From Pseudomonas sp. KBW05 (lineage in GTDB: Bacteria; Pseudomonadota; Gammaproteobacteria; Pseudomonadales; Pseudomonadaceae): 64,000 bases of DNA. The stretch's first letter is position 1; every line of letters starts with the position of its first letter. The notes under the pieces were generated by a model. That model was given only the letters and a program-made list of their open reading frames with translations, did no database searches and had not been told where the DNA came from. Location of the stretch: contig NZ_QAJM01000003.1 of the NCBI RefSeq assembly GCF_003852405.1, forward strand, positions 1 to 64,000. Direction: 5' to 3'. The position numbers and the translations under genes were made by a program. Positions 7,439 through 16,048 of this stretch are shown here, in pieces.

Positions 7439-8065
7439 ATGACTGCCCCTCAACGCCTCACCGACCGCAAACGCGAAGCCATCGTGGCCGCCGCCATCGC
7501 CGAGTTTCGCGCTAACGGTTTCGAGGTCACCAGCATGGACAAGATCGCCGCCACCGCCGGCGTTTCCAAGCGCACCGTGTACAACCACTTCCCGAGCAAG
7601 GAAGAGTTGTTCGCCGAAATCCTTCACCAGCTCTGGGCCAGCAGCGTCGCGCAACTGGACGTGAGCTACACCAGCGACCGCCCACTGCGCGAACAATTGC
7701 GCGGGTTGCTACAGGCGAAGATGACCATGATGGCGGATGCCAATTTCCTCGACCTGGCCAGGGTCGCCATCGCTGCCACCATTCACTCGCCGGAACGTGC
7801 GCAAGATATGGTTACCCGCCTGAGCAAACGTGAAGAAGGTTTTACGCAGTGGGTCCGCGCCGCCCAGGAAGATGGCCGGCTCAGTTGCACCGACCCGGCT
7901 TTCGCTGCCCACCAGATCCAGAGCCTGCTCAAGGCGTTTGCGTTCTGGCCCCAGATCACCCTCGGCCAACCCACCCTCGACGCCGCCAACCAAGCCAGCG
8001 TGATCGAGTCGGCCATCGACCTGTTCCTGGCCGGCTACGAAGTGCGCCCCGCTAAGCCGTTGTAA
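7439..8065 (+). CDS. TetR/AcrR family transcriptional regulator
   Basis: 208 aa. Residues about 10-56 are the TetR N-terminal HTH (IVAAAIAEFRANGFEVTSMD, then KIAATAGVSKRTVYNHFPSK). The rest is the all-helical ligand/dimer domain; the region around LSKREEGFTQWVRAAQEDG resembles the AefR-like C-terminal type. The gene faces away from the MBL hydrolase, and the 123-bp gap carries one palindrome in front of each gene, so it likely represses both. The ligand is unknown. Confidence 0.9.
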   Translation: MTAPQRLTDRKREAIVAAAIAEFRANGFEVTSMDKIAATAGVSKRTVYNHFPSKEELFAEILHQLWASSVAQLDVSYTSDRPLREQLRGLLQAKMTMMADANFLDLARVAIAATIHSPERAQDMVTRLSKREEGFTQWVRAAQEDGRLSCTDPAFAAHQIQSLLKAFAFWPQITLGQPTLDAANQASVIESAIDLFLAGYEVRPAKPL

Positions 8066-8251
8066 ACCAATCGTCGAAACGACATCACGGGTCGCTTTTG
8101 ACGCATTCGCCCTCTGTTTTGCGCAAATGGCCTGTAAGGCCACTGATTATTGCGTTGCAAATAACTGACAATAATCAACGTATTATCCGATCAACGGTGA
8201 ACCCGGGATCGCGCACTGTTGCATCTGCAAAATTGAGCTGACTCAGAATCT

Positions 8252-9310
8252 ATGGAAAACAGACAGGGCAAAGGACTTTCGTTTGCCAAGCGTATCTACA
8301 AGCCAAGGATTATTGGCCTGGGCATCGGCAGCATCAGTGTCGCCGCCGCCCTATACCCGCTGGCCATGCCCGGCTGGATCTGGGCGTTCCTGCTGTTCAA
8401 CGGCTTTGCCTGGGCGCACGTGGCGTATCAACTCTCAACCCGTGCCCAATTCCCCTACCAGGCCGAACAACGCAACCTGCTCTACGACTCGTGTTTCGGT
8501 GGGTTCTGGGCGGCTGCCACCCAGTTTACGCCCCTGACCGCCGTGACAATCCTGTCGATGATGGCCATGAACAACGTCGCCGCTGGTGGCAAGCGCCTGT
8601 TCCTGCGCGGCCTGCTGGCACAGGCCGTTGGCGTCGCCGCCGCATGGCTATTGTTCGGCGCCCGATTCAATGCGGATGTCAGCCTGCTCCAGGTCTATGC
8701 CTGCCTGCCGATGTTGACCCTCTACCCCATGGCCATCGGTACCGTCTGCTATCAATTGGCGATAAAGCTGTCAGAACACAAGCGCGCCCTCAGCGCGCTG
8801 AGTCGCACCGACAGCCTCACCGGCCTGCTCAACCATGGTTCCTGGAAAGACCTGCTGCACATCAAGTTCCACAAGTGCCAGCAACAACAGAGCCATGCCA
8901 CCATCGCCCTGATCGACATCGACCACTTCAAACAGATCAATGACACCCACGGGCACATCGTCGGTGACGCGGTCCTGCGCCAACTGAGCCTGGAACTGCG
9001 GCGCAACCTGCGGGAAAACGACTTGGCCGGGCGTTACGGTGGCGATGAGTTCTGTGTGATTCTTCCGCAAATGCCGTTGGAAGATGCCGCGCAAGTGATG
9101 GAGCGCATGCGCGAAACATTCGGCAACTACCGCAACCCGCAAATTCCTGAATTGCGCGTGAGCTTGAGCATCGGCCTGGCCGATTTCCAGCCCTGCTTCA
9201 GCGATGCCGCCATGTGGCTCAACGCCGCGGATCGTGCGCTGTACGCCGCCAAAGCCAGCGGCCGCAACCGGGTCAATGTCAGCGACTTTCCCGTCGCCCA
9301 TTCGGCCTAA
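8252..9310 (+). CDS. Membrane diguanylate cyclase, MASE2-GGDEF
   Basis: 352 aa inner-membrane enzyme that makes c-di-GMP from two GTP. The N-terminal half (about 14-170) has several hydrophobic spans and the FAKRIYKPRIIGLGIG opening of the MASE2 sensor. The GGDEF domain (about 185-345) has DSLTGLLNHG, DIDHFKQINDTHGH, and an intact GGDEF active site near 263. An RxxD inhibitory site (REND) ends five residues before GGDEF, so product feedback inhibition is expected. The 186-bp upstream region holds no clear regulatory motif beyond a short TGGCC/GGCCA hairpin at 8128-8142. Confidence 0.93.
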   Translation: MENRQGKGLSFAKRIYKPRIIGLGIGSISVAAALYPLAMPGWIWAFLLFNGFAWAHVAYQLSTRAQFPYQAEQRNLLYDSCFGGFWAAATQFTPLTAVTILSMMAMNNVAAGGKRLFLRGLLAQAVGVAAAWLLFGARFNADVSLLQVYACLPMLTLYPMAIGTVCYQLAIKLSEHKRALSALSRTDSLTGLLNHGSWKDLLHIKFHKCQQQQSHATIALIDIDHFKQINDTHGHIVGDAVLRQLSLELRRNLRENDLAGRYGGDEFCVILPQMPLEDAAQVMERMRETFGNYRNPQIPELRVSLSIGLADFQPCFSDAAMWLNAADRALYAAKASGRNRVNVSDFPVAHSA

Positions 9311-9533
9311 GTTGTCCTACGACACCTCGTCTGAATTTCCTACCCACCGCCCACGGCGATAGCATAATGCCGCCATTGGTCGCCTCCGGTGAAAAGTGCC
9401 TGCCCCTGGCCGAACTTCTGACGCACCGCGCGACTCTGAAGCCGTTGTTCCACCCCTGCTGTCAGCACCCGGAAGCTGACAATGAGCACGTCAACCGTAG
9501 CGTCAGGCGCTCTACGGGGGCAGGCGACTTTGC

Positions 9534-10892
9534 ATGGATAACCCCGAAGCTTGCTTGCCCGAGCACCCGAATATGCTATTCAACGCCCACAAAAAAACCA
9601 TCGCTACCCTGCAACACACGGTGGCGCAACAGGCCAGCCTGCTGGACGCCATCGAGCGCTCCATGGCGGTCATCGAGTTTGACCTGCAAGGCAACGTACT
9701 GCGGGCCAACGACAACTTCCTCAAGGCCATGGGCTACCGTGCCGAACAGATCCTGGGCCAATCCCACCGGCTGTTCTGCACGCCCGTATTCGCGCGCAGC
9801 GCCGAGTACAGCCAGTTGTGGACGAACCTGCGCAATGGCCAATTCCAATCCGGCACGTTCGAACGTGTGGCGGGCACCGGTCAATCGGTGTGGCTTGAAG
9901 CCAGCTACAACCCGGTACGTGACGAGGCCGGCCGCGTGGTCAAAGTGGTGAAGTACGCCATGGACGTCACACCACGCATGCAGGCCGAAAGCGAAGCCAA
10001 CGCCAAGTTGGATGCCATCGGCCGCGCAATGGCGGTGATCGAGTTCAACCTCGACGGCACCATCATCACCGCCAATGAAAATTTCCTACAGCGCATGGGC
10101 TACAGCCTCACCCAGATCCAGGGCCAGCATCACCGCCTGTTCTGCACGCCGGAATTGGCCAACAGTTCGACCTACAGCGACTTCTGGCGACGCTTGAACC
10201 AAGGCGAGATGTTCAGCGGCCAGTTCGAACGCCTGGATAAACAGGGCCACACCGTGTGGCTCGAAGCCAATTACAATCCGGTGTACGACGCCAGCGGACG
10301 CCTGTGCAAAGTGGTCAAGTTCGCCTCCGACGTCACCGCCATGGTGCAACAGCACAGCGCCGACGCAGCCAGCGCGGCCCAGGCCTATCACATCTCCCTG
10401 AGCACCCGCGACATCGCGGAAAAAGGTGCCGAGGTGATACAGCAAACCGCCAGCGGCATGCGGGAAATTGCCGCCGACATTGACGGATCCTCCCAATTGA
10501 TCGCCAAGCTCGGCGAGCGCTCACAGCAGATCACCGCCATCGTCAATACCATCCGTGGCATCGCCGACCAGACCAACCTGCTGGCGCTGAACGCCGCCAT
10601 CGAAGCCGCGCGAGCCGGCGAGCAGGGCCGGGGATTTGCCGTAGTGGCCGATGAAGTACGGCAACTGGCGGCACGCACCAGCGGTTCCACCGCCGAAATC
10701 TCCAGCATGATCGCGATGATCCAGGACGAAACCCGCCAGGCCATCCACAGCATGGACGGCACCCGCGACCGCGCCGCGCAAGGGGTCGACCTGGCCAACC
10801 GCGCCGGCACGGTGATCCTGCAGATTCGTGAAGGCACCAGCGAGGCGGTACAGGCGGTGAGTGCGTTCGCCAATGAACGCGGCGGCAGCTGA
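9534..10892 (+). CDS. BdlA-like soluble PAS-PAS chemotaxis transducer
   Basis: 452 aa with no transmembrane span. Two tandem PAS domains (about 37-150 and 160-272) each contain MAVIEF, AN(D/E)NFL, HRLFCTP and WLEA(S/N)YNPV(R/Y)D segments. A methyl-accepting signalling domain follows with the CheA-contact hairpin [20 protein letters not shown] near 345-364. This architecture is that of BdlA, which couples c-di-GMP to biofilm dispersal in P. aeruginosa. It sits directly after a diguanylate cyclase gene. Start 9534 is used; an ATG at 9573 (MLFNAHKK) is nearly as good. The 223-bp gap in front holds no recognised element. Confidence 0.85.
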   Translation: MDNPEACLPEHPNMLFNAHKKTIATLQHTVAQQASLLDAIERSMAVIEFDLQGNVLRANDNFLKAMGYRAEQILGQSHRLFCTPVFARSAEYSQLWTNLRNGQFQSGTFERVAGTGQSVWLEASYNPVRDEAGRVVKVVKYAMDVTPRMQAESEANAKLDAIGRAMAVIEFNLDGTIITANENFLQRMGYSLTQIQGQHHRLFCTPELANSSTYSDFWRRLNQGEMFSGQFERLDKQGHTVWLEANYNPVYDASGRLCKVVKFASDVTAMVQQHSADAASAAQAYHISLSTRDIAEKGAEVIQQTASGMREIAADIDGSSQLIAKLGERSQQITAIVNTIRGIADQTNLLALNAAIEAARAGEQGRGFAVVADEVRQLAARTSGSTAEISSMIAMIQDETRQAIHSMDGTRDRAAQGVDLANRAGTVILQIREGTSEAVQAVSAFANERGGS

Positions 10893-10969
10893 CCCGATCT
10901 TCATGCGTAGGGGCCGAGGGCTCGGTCTATAGTGATTGCCTGTCTCTATGTTGATGATCCGAGCCCGCC

Positions 10970-11488
10970 ATGACCCCAGATAAACCCGAAGTCGACCACC
11001 TGCGTTTTCACCGCCCCCACGCCCACCTGGCGCCGACCTTTGGCAACGACACCTTTGCCCTCAAGGCCGAAGCCTTCGCGCGGTTCTTCGGCACACCGAC
11101 CTTCCTTGGTGCACAGACCGCCATCGTGGTGTTGTGGGTGGTGCTGAACATGACCGGCGTCACGCACTTTGACGTGTACCCGTTCATCCTGCTCAACCTG
11201 GCCTTCAGCCTGCAATCGGCCTACGCCGCGCCGTTGATCCTGCTGGCCCAGACGCGCCAGGCCGCACGCGACAAAGCCCAGTCCGACGCCGACGCGCAGC
11301 ATCGCGAAGCCTTGGCCGTGGCCAACACCGAACGTCAGGCCCAGGCCGCGCAGACCACCAAGCAGTTGCTGGAATTGCTGGAGCAAAACACCCGCCTGAC
11401 GGAAATGACCAAACAACTGACCGAGCGCATCGAAACCCTGACGTGTGAAATGCACGAGCAGTTCGTACGCAAACCCCAAGACCACTGA
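10970..11488 (+). CDS. DUF1003 membrane protein
   Basis: 172 aa. Two adjacent hydrophobic spans (about 45-66 and 69-92: AIVVLWVVLNMTGV, FILLNLAFSLQSAYAAPLIL) with the conserved FDVYPFILLN linker identify DUF1003. The C-terminal third (about 95-165) is a long charged coiled-coil stretch rich in Ala/Gln/Glu. Function of the family is unknown; it is probably an inner-membrane protein with a cytoplasmic helix. It is followed at once by a REP pair. Confidence 0.82.
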   Translation: MTPDKPEVDHLRFHRPHAHLAPTFGNDTFALKAEAFARFFGTPTFLGAQTAIVVLWVVLNMTGVTHFDVYPFILLNLAFSLQSAYAAPLILLAQTRQAARDKAQSDADAQHREALAVANTERQAQAAQTTKQLLELLEQNTRLTEMTKQLTERIETLTCEMHEQFVRKPQDH

Positions 11489-11496
11489 TGAACCCT

Positions 11497-11586
11497 TGTG
11501 GGAGCGGGCTTGCTCGCGAAGGCGGTGTTTCAGTCACCTGATGTACTGGCTGACCCACCGCTTTCGCGAGCAAGCCCGCTCCCACA
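11497..11586. repeat. REP inverted pair (BIME)
   Basis: GTGGGAGCGGGCTTGCTCGC and its inverse, about 40 bp apart, form a long hairpin between the convergent DUF1003 and LysR genes, where it probably also helps 3'-end formation. Confidence 0.93.
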
Positions 11587-12471
11587 TTAGATTTGTGTTG
11601 TGCTTACGGCCTTGCCCAACTCATCAAACAACGTCACCACCGAGCGCAACGCCCGGCAATCGGGGCGGGTGAGCAGCCACAGCGCCGTATCATGCCCGGC
11701 CAACGCCGGTCCCAACGGTTGCAACCCGTCATCCAACAAGAAATCCGGCAACGCCGCCACGCCCAGTCCTGCGCGCACCAGTTCGCTGACCGACAACATG
11801 CTGTTGCAGCGGTAACTGAGGCGTACACCCGGCAAATGCTCGCGCCGCCAGACGACCGTCGGGTGATCCGGCAGGAAGTCGTCCGGCGCGATCCACGCCA
11901 ACTCAGCCAGCTCACGGCCCGCGTGCTGGCGGGCATAAGCCGGACTGGCGCAGACCTGATAGGCGACCTCACCGAGGCAGCGTCCTACAAGATGTTCCGG
12001 CGGTGTCTTGGTCAGGCGCAAGGCAATATCTGCATCGCGGCGGCTGAGGTTGGCGAAGTCATTCGAGGTACTCAGTTCCAGGGTCAGCGCCGGGTAATCC
12101 GGCATGAACTGCGCCAGCGCCGGCAGCAACAGACCTTGCAACACCGAGTCGGTACAGGTCAGGCGCACGGTGCCGCTGATCACTTCACCGCCCTGCTCCA
12201 CGCCAATGCGCGCCGCCTCCAGGGCTTGTTCGGCACGCTCGGCCTGCTGCGCCAAGTCCCGGGCCAGGCTGGTGGGCAGATAGCCCGTGCGGTTTTTTTC
12301 AAACAGAGTCTGGCCCAGCGCCGCCTCCAGGCGCCGCACCGCGCGAAACACCGTAGACACATCCACACGCAACAACCCCGCCGCGCGCGCCAGGGTGCCA
12401 CCGCGTACCAGCGCGAGGATCAGCGACAGGTCCGCGTGTTCGATTTGATAGTGCGTTACTGCATTGAACAT
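11587..12471 (-). CDS. LysR family transcriptional regulator
   Basis: 294 aa. The N-terminal winged HTH (about 10-65: LILALVRGGTLARAAGLLRV, then DVSTVFRAVRRLEAALGQTL) is followed by a periplasmic-binding-like effector domain (about 90-285). The ATG at 12471 (MFNAVTHYQIEH) matches where LysR proteins begin; the much longer open frame upstream is not LysR-like. Divergent, 80 bp away, is the glutaminase-like/monooxygenase operon, its likely target. A conserved (T)VFRAVRRLE replaces the common V-S-x-x-I-x-x-LE. Confidence 0.88.
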   Translation of the reverse strand: MFNAVTHYQIEHADLSLILALVRGGTLARAAGLLRVDVSTVFRAVRRLEAALGQTLFEKNRTGYLPTSLARDLAQQAERAEQALEAARIGVEQGGEVISGTVRLTCTDSVLQGLLLPALAQFMPDYPALTLELSTSNDFANLSRRDADIALRLTKTPPEHLVGRCLGEVAYQVCASPAYARQHAGRELAELAWIAPDDFLPDHPTVVWRREHLPGVRLSYRCNSMLSVSELVRAGLGVAALPDFLLDDGLQPLGPALAGHDTALWLLTRPDCRALRSVVTLFDELGKAVSTTQI

Positions 12472-12551
12472 ATGGGTAAATGCCAATATTGATTGCGCTA
12501 ACGCCAATCTATAGTGCGCTCCAGGACACCACAAGCCATGGGATGCACACG

Positions 12552-13250
12552 ATGATAAGCACGACGCTGAACCTCGCCCTGATCGGCGATTACAACCCTG
12601 AGGTGACCGCACACCAGGCCATTCCCGTGGCACTGCAACAGGCAGGCGACTCACTCGGCCTGACGGTTCACCTGCATTGGCTCGACACCGATACACGCCC
12701 GTCATTGCATGGCTTCGACGGTTTCTGGTGCGTGCCCGCCAGCCCCTACCGCGACCTCGACGGCGCACTGCGGGCGATCCGTTTTGCCCGCGAGCAGCGG
12801 CGACCTTTCCTCGGCACCTGTGCTGGTTTTCAACACGCGCTGCTGGAATATGCGCGCAACGTATTGGGTTGGGCGGATGCCGAGCATGGCGAGTTGGCAC
12901 CCGACGCCAAACGCGCCGTGATCGCACCTTTGAGCTGCGCGTTGGTGGAAGCTGTCGACAGCGTGCGTTTGGTGCCCTACACCCGTATCGCCGAGGCTTA
13001 CGGCTCGTTGGATCTGCACGAAGGTTACCGTTGCCGCTATGGGGCAAACCCTGAGTTTCTGCACGCCCTGCTGGACGCAGACTTGATTCCCAGCGGCCAC
13101 GACTCGAACGGCGACCTGCGCGCGGTGGAATTGCTCGACCATCCGTTCTTCATCGCCACCCTGTTCCAACCCGAACGCGCTGCGCTCAAGGGCATCACCC
13201 CGCCGCTCGCCGTGGCGTTGCTCAAGGCTTGCCGGGCGGTGTCGGCATGA
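12552..13250 (+). CDS. CTP-synthase C-terminal-region-related class I glutamine amidotransferase-like protein
   Basis: 232 aa. It matches only the glutaminase half of CTP synthase: FLGTCAGFQHALLEYARN contains the nucleophile C90, with DGFWCVPASPYRD before it. In functional glutaminases the charge-relay motif reads FHPE; here it is LFQPERA, so the catalytic His is Gln. There is no synthetase domain. This is the stand-alone family annotated as CTP synthase C-terminal-region-related; its reaction is unknown. It is translationally coupled (ATGA) to the following monooxygenase-like gene and divergent from a LysR gene. ATGs at 12543 and 12552 are both possible. Confidence 0.75.
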   Translation: MISTTLNLALIGDYNPEVTAHQAIPVALQQAGDSLGLTVHLHWLDTDTRPSLHGFDGFWCVPASPYRDLDGALRAIRFAREQRRPFLGTCAGFQHALLEYARNVLGWADAEHGELAPDAKRAVIAPLSCALVEAVDSVRLVPYTRIAEAYGSLDLHEGYRCRYGANPEFLHALLDADLIPSGHDSNGDLRAVELLDHPFFIATLFQPERAALKGITPPLAVALLKACRAVSA

Positions 13251-13567
13251 TCGCCAACACGCCTGCCCCGCCCTACTACGCGGTGATTTTCAGCTCGCTG
13301 CGCACCGACGGTGACCACGGCTACGGCGAAGCCGCCACGCGCATGCTAGAACTGGCGCGTAAGCAGCCGGGGTTTCTCGGGGTGGAATCGGCGCGGGAGG
13401 ATGGGCTGGGGATTACGGTGTCGTACTGGAAAAGTGAGACGGCGATCCTGGCGTGGAAGCAGCACGCCGAGCACCAGGCGGTGCGCGAGCAAGGGCGGGC
13501 CCGTTGGTATTCAGCGTTCCAGACACGGGTGTGCAAGGTCGAACGGGCCTACACATTCCAAAACTGA
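13247..13567 (+). CDS. Antibiotic biosynthesis monooxygenase (ABM)-like protein
   Basis: 106 aa. It is a single ferredoxin-like ABM domain: YYAVIFSSLRTDGDHGYGE, LARKQPGFLGVESAREDGLG, VSYWKSETAILAWKQHAEH and QGRARWYSAFQTRVCKVER. Such small proteins act as cofactor-free monooxygenases or heme/quinone-binding enzymes, usually as dimers. The start overlaps the stop of the amidotransferase-like gene (ATGA), so the two are co-translated and probably share a pathway. A REP element follows. Confidence 0.8.
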   Translation: MIANTPAPPYYAVIFSSLRTDGDHGYGEAATRMLELARKQPGFLGVESAREDGLGITVSYWKSETAILAWKQHAEHQAVREQGRARWYSAFQTRVCKVERAYTFQN

Positions 13568-13569
13568 AC

Positions 13570-13675
13570 TGTGGGAGCTGGCTTGTGTGGGAGCGGGCTT
13601 GCTCGCGAAGACGGAGTGTCAGGCAACAGATTTATTGGCTGACCCACCGCTTTCGCGAGCAAGCCCGCTCCCACA
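13570..13675. repeat. REP inverted pair with duplicated left head
   Basis: GTGGGAGCTGGCTTG (13571-13585) is fused directly to TGTGGGAGCGGGCTTGCTCG (from 13586). The inverse copy ends at 13675. It separates the convergent ABM and DUF2025 genes. Confidence 0.92.
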
Positions 13676-13710
13676 TTTGGATCTTCATAAGGATGAAGAT
13701 GTGTGGTGAC

Positions 13711-14034
13711 TTAACTGACCAAACTACGCAACGCACTGATCTGCGGAATCTCCACCCGGCGCATATACACCCGCAGCGGCTCGCTGATGTTGATGCGGTC
13801 GTCGATATTCTGGTCCAGCAGTAATTGGATACGCTCGCGCGACAAAGTCATGGTGTCGTCCGTGGCCGGCAGCCAGACAAACTCGGCGGTGGGGATGATG
13901 CCGTCATCGGCCACGTCCATGCCAAAGGAGTCTTCGCTGAAACGCACGATGTATTGGCCGGTCTTGCGGTTCAGGCCAACAAACCCGTGGAGTTGGTCAG
14001 CGGCCTGGCAGATAAGCTCGGAAGTGATGCGCAT
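13711..14034 (-). CDS. DUF2025 family protein
   Basis: 107 aa small soluble protein. The sequence (MRITSELICQAADQLHGFVG, then KTGQYIVRFSEDSFGMDVAD, IPTAEFVW, LRVYMRRVEIPQISALR) matches my memory of the Pseudomonas DUF2025 family, whose role is unknown. The ATG at 14034 is chosen because GAGG lies 7 nt upstream; the frame remains open for 38 more codons without family resemblance. It stands alone between a REP and glpQ. Confidence 0.75.
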   Translation of the reverse strand: MRITSELICQAADQLHGFVGLNRKTGQYIVRFSEDSFGMDVADDGIIPTAEFVWLPATDDTMTLSRERIQLLLDQNIDDRINISEPLRVYMRRVEIPQISALRSLVS

Positions 14035-14224
14035 GGTAAACCTCACTGAAAAGTCCCACTGGGACTGGAAAGATGGTTTACACGCGTGGCAGAAATGGAT
14101 GCCCTCTAACGGAGCAGCTCTGCGCAAGATTACTGCAATGCACCACAAAAAAACCGAGAAAATTGACGCCCACGCACGTTAATGTCGGTTTGGTGATAGC
14201 GCCATTCGCAATCAATTGTTAAAA

Positions 14225-14263
14225 AGGAGGCCTTCTAAAAGCTACCTCCTCGAAAGGACTTCG
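14225..14263 (+). promoter_or_regulatory. Two possible hairpins in the glpQ leader
   Basis: AGGAGG (14225-14230) can pair with CCTCCT (14245-14250). Next to it CGAAAGGACTTCG (14251-14263) can form a 4-bp stem that shows the ribosome-binding AGGA in its loop. GGA in a hairpin loop over the Shine-Dalgarno is the type of site bound by RsmA/CsrA. This is inference from base pairing only. Confidence 0.35.
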
Positions 14264-14266
14264 CAT

Positions 14267-15394
14267 ATGCCTGTCACGTTCACCAAGAGCGCCCTGCTGC
14301 TCGCACTGATGCTGGGCCTTGGCCAGGCACAGGCTGCCGACCCGATCAGCCCGGCTGAATTGGCAACCAACGCAGGCATTCCATACCCGGCGGTCATCGC
14401 CCACCGTGGCGCATCCTACGACGCTCCCGAATCCACCGCCGCTGCTTACAAAGTCGCCCGCGACCTGGGTGCCGACTACCTGGAAATGGACTTGCAGCGC
14501 AGCAAGGACGGCGTGCTGTTCGCCCTGCATGACAACAACCTGCAGCGCACCACCGACGTGGCCACCAAGTTCCCCGAGCGCAAAGACGCGCCGGCCAACG
14601 AATTCACCTGGAAAGAACTGCAAACCCTCGACGCTGGCAGCTGGTTCAACGCCGCCTACCCCGACCGTGCGCGCCCGGGTTTTGTCGGCCTGAAAATCCA
14701 GAGCCTGGACGACATCATCAAGATCGCCGAAGGCAACCCGCAGCACAAACCCGGCCTGTACATCGAGACCAAGGAGCCCAAGCAATTCCCGGGCATCGAA
14801 GCCGACCTGAAAAACAAGCTGTTGGATAAGGGCTGGTTGAGCTCCGCCGGTTCCAAGCTGGGCAAGAGCAACACCGGCGTCGGCCAGGGCAAGGGCCGCG
14901 TGGTCCTGCAAACCTTCGAAAAATCCAGCCTGGTCGAGCTGCAGAAAGAAATGCCAAACACCCCGAAAATCCTGCTGTTGTGGGTCGGTGAAGGCAGCAT
15001 CGAGCCAAAATCCAAGCAGACCTTCGCCGAGTCCGGCGAAACCACCAAGGCCGCCTACTACGCCAAGCAAGAGCCAAAAGACGCCGCCGAGTTCGAGAAG
15101 TGGGTAGACGAAGCCAAGAGTCTGGGCGCCATCGGCACCGGTCCTTCGGCGGAGCTGACCGCGCACGGCGATCAAAGCTATTCGGACCTGGTCAAGCCAG
15201 AGATGAACAAGCTGACCCACGACAAAGGCCTGCTCGTGCACGTCTACACCGTGGATGAGCCGGTGGACTTCGACAAAGTGATGAAGGCCGGCGTCGATGG
15301 CATCTTCACCAACCGCGCCGCCGAACTGTTGAAGTTCTACAAGCGCTGGCCGTCGTCCAGCGTGCAAGACCTGCTGAACGACTATAAGTACTGA
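14267..15394 (+). CDS. glpQ: Periplasmic glycerophosphodiester phosphodiesterase
   Basis: 375 aa. A Sec signal peptide (MPVTFTKSALLLALMLGLGQ, then AQA-A cleavage near 24) precedes a GDPD TIM-barrel. Catalytic and metal residues are visible: H46-R47 (IAHRGASYDAPEST), E73 and D75 (LEMDLQRSKDG), H88 (ALHDNNLQRTTD). It hydrolyses glycerophosphodiesters to glycerol-3-phosphate and an alcohol in the periplasm. The ATG at 14267 is preferred over an earlier open start because it begins the signal peptide. An araC gene starts at the very next base after its stop, so the two are co-transcribed. Confidence 0.93.
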   Translation: MPVTFTKSALLLALMLGLGQAQAADPISPAELATNAGIPYPAVIAHRGASYDAPESTAAAYKVARDLGADYLEMDLQRSKDGVLFALHDNNLQRTTDVATKFPERKDAPANEFTWKELQTLDAGSWFNAAYPDRARPGFVGLKIQSLDDIIKIAEGNPQHKPGLYIETKEPKQFPGIEADLKNKLLDKGWLSSAGSKLGKSNTGVGQGKGRVVLQTFEKSSLVELQKEMPNTPKILLLWVGEGSIEPKSKQTFAESGETTKAAYYAKQEPKDAAEFEKWVDEAKSLGAIGTGPSAELTAHGDQSYSDLVKPEMNKLTHDKGLLVHVYTVDEPVDFDKVMKAGVDGIFTNRAAELLKFYKRWPSSSVQDLLNDYKY

Positions 15395-16048
15395 GTGAAG
15401 GCCGAATGGTCGGGCCGCTTGTGGTTGGGCCGCGACTACGGCCTGATCCTCGGCGAGCTGGGGCGCACCGCGCCCCATGCGCACTATGCGCATCAGGTGA
15501 TGTGCAGCACGGGCTCACCGATCACGGTCAGCCTGGATGGCCAGGTCACCACGGCCCATCGCCTGTTTATCCCTTCGCGACACACCCACGCCATTCTTGA
15601 AACACAGGGCGAGGTAACGGTGTTGTATGCCGAACCTGCCGTGTTTGATATCGCCCCTTTGCTGCACGCGGACCTGTCCCTGGAAGCCTTGCGCCAACTG
15701 CCCCGGCGCAGCCTGGATGACCCGCGCCTGGAACGCGCCCTCAGCGCCCTGGATCAACAGCTGGGCGGCAAGGTGTCGGCCCAGGCGTTGGCCGAGGCGG
15801 CGCACCTGTCGCTCAGCCAGTTGGAGCGCCTGTTCAGCCATCGCCTCGGCGTGCCCGTGCGCCGCCTGGTGCTGTGGCGACGGCTGCGTGTCGCCCTGCA
15901 ACTGGCCCTCGCCGGCAACACCTTGACCCAAGCCGCACACGGCGCGGGTTTTGCAGATTCGGCGCATTTCTCGCGGACCATGAAGCAATTGTTCGGCGTC
16001 ACGGCAGCGGCGTCATTGCGCCAGTTGGATGTGCAACTGCTAGCGTAG
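15395..16048 (+). CDS. AraC family transcriptional regulator
   Basis: 217 aa. The N-terminal part is a short cupin-like sensor (LILGELGRTAPHAHYAHQVM, then SLDGQVTTAHRLFIPSRHTH). The C-terminal AraC double HTH spans about 130-212 (LAEAAHLSLSQLERLFSHRL, LTQAAHGAGFADSAHFSRTM). The GTG start at 15395 abuts the glpQ stop (TGAGTG), which implies translational coupling. It may report on a product of GlpQ or be unrelated. Its 3' end overlaps the convergent hydroxylase gene by 9 bp. Confidence 0.85.
   Translation: MKAEWSGRLWLGRDYGLILGELGRTAPHAHYAHQVMCSTGSPITVSLDGQVTTAHRLFIPSRHTHAILETQGEVTVLYAEPAVFDIAPLLHADLSLEALRQLPRRSLDDPRLERALSALDQQLGGKVSAQALAEAAHLSLSQLERLFSHRLGVPVRRLVLWRRLRVALQLALAGNTLTQAAHGAGFADSAHFSRTMKQLFGVTAAASLRQLDVQLLA

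Noticed and set aside
9311-9533. Possible riboswitch or c-di-GMP-responsive leader before the BdlA-like gene
   Set aside because: No recognisable GEMM or other consensus; only generic GC-rich sequence. No feature called.
11587-13047. A 486-codon LysR protein with a long N-terminal extension
   Set aside because: Residues before MFNAVTHY are antisense to the amidotransferase-like gene and not LysR-like; the start at 12471 is the standard one.
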